Source of the DNA: an uncultured Chloroflexales bacterium
GTDB lineage: Bacteria; Chloroflexota; Chloroflexia; Chloroflexales; Chloroflexaceae
Length of the DNA: 64,000 bases
Assembly (NCBI GenBank): GCA_937918935.1
Contig: CAKZSI010000077.1
Span: 1 to 64,000 of the forward strand
Direction of reading: 5' to 3'
Shown here: piece by piece, positions 63,955 through 64,000 of the stretch
Numbering within the stretch: the stretch's first letter is position 1
Layout of the letters: the number at the start of each line of letters is the position of its first letter
Position numbers and translations under genes: made by a program
The notes under the pieces: generated by a model
What the model was told of the DNA's origin: nothing
Seen by the model: only the letters and a program-made list of their open reading frames with translations
Database searches by the model: none

Positions 63955-64000
63955 GGGCTTGCTCCTGATGGGCAGGCATGACAGGCGACGCGCCGGCGCT

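Overview
The window is about 64 kb of GC-rich bacterial chromosome (tRNA, rpoBC, ftsH, ssb, proS). Gene content fits a Chloroflexota genome of the class Chloroflexia: adenosylcobalamin-type ribonucleotide reductase, CrtY-type lycopene cyclase, archaeal/eukaryal-type ProS, a TilS-Hpt fusion, an RpoC with a charged coiled-coil insertion, and an acyl-CoA carboxylase with fused biotin carboxylase and biotin carrier. This taxonomic call is inference; no rRNA is present and no photosynthesis gene was identified. Recognisable promoters follow TTGACA/G-N17-TATAAT (nrdJ, tRNA, ftsH, rpoB, marR, ssb, fabF).

Layout. 0.1-4.5 kb: 2Fe-2S ferredoxin-like protein, sigma-like factor, ABC ATPase plus permease. 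4.6-8.0 kb: exported phosphoesterase and a NarL/NarX-like two-component pair. 8.2-12.7 kb: nrdJ, interrupted by a group I intron and an intein. 12.8-19.7 kb (minus strand): crtY, holB, fabF, moaA, mrp and a small Fe-S protein. 19.8-24.4 kb: tRNA(CAU), tilS-hpt fusion, ftsH. 24.4-32.4 kb: aldehyde dehydrogenase, a parS-like site with a small unlisted gene, SpoIIE-like phosphatase, LytR-CpsA-Psr protein, hydrolase, frameshifted radical SAM protein, hisC. 32.5-36.6 kb: hybrid GAF/PAS histidine kinase with sugar-nucleotide epimerase, marR regulator. 37.2-45.8 kb: rpoB-rpoC. 45.9-55.4 kb: multispanning membrane protein, AsnC-type domain protein, ssb, ilvE, MFS exporter, phosphoglucomutase, a cyclase/BKACE pair. 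55.6-64 kb: response regulator with degenerate GGDEF, acyl-CoA carboxylase, acetyltransferase, proS, glycosyltransferase, serC.

The most unusual locus is nrdJ. Its reading frame stops at 9032 and resumes at 9513, and the 487 nt between show P1/P10 pairings, P-Q-R-S elements, GNRA loops and a terminal G of a group I intron lacking any endonuclease gene. About 1.2 kb further on the same gene carries a 397-residue intein whose LAGLIDADG domain looks decayed. Functional reductase would thus need both RNA splicing and protein splicing. The intron's peripheral domain also contains a copy of a palindromic element that is scattered through the intergenic spaces of this window.

Two dispersed repeat families fill most gaps between genes: a composite palindrome (GGGAGGG..CCCTCCC hairpin plus GGGGAAACC-A-GGTTTCCCC) with more than a dozen copies, and a roughly 80-95 bp element with inverted GTAGAGGTGTGGAGGTG arms in three copies. 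No CRISPR array, insertion-sequence transposase, prophage or rRNA was seen.
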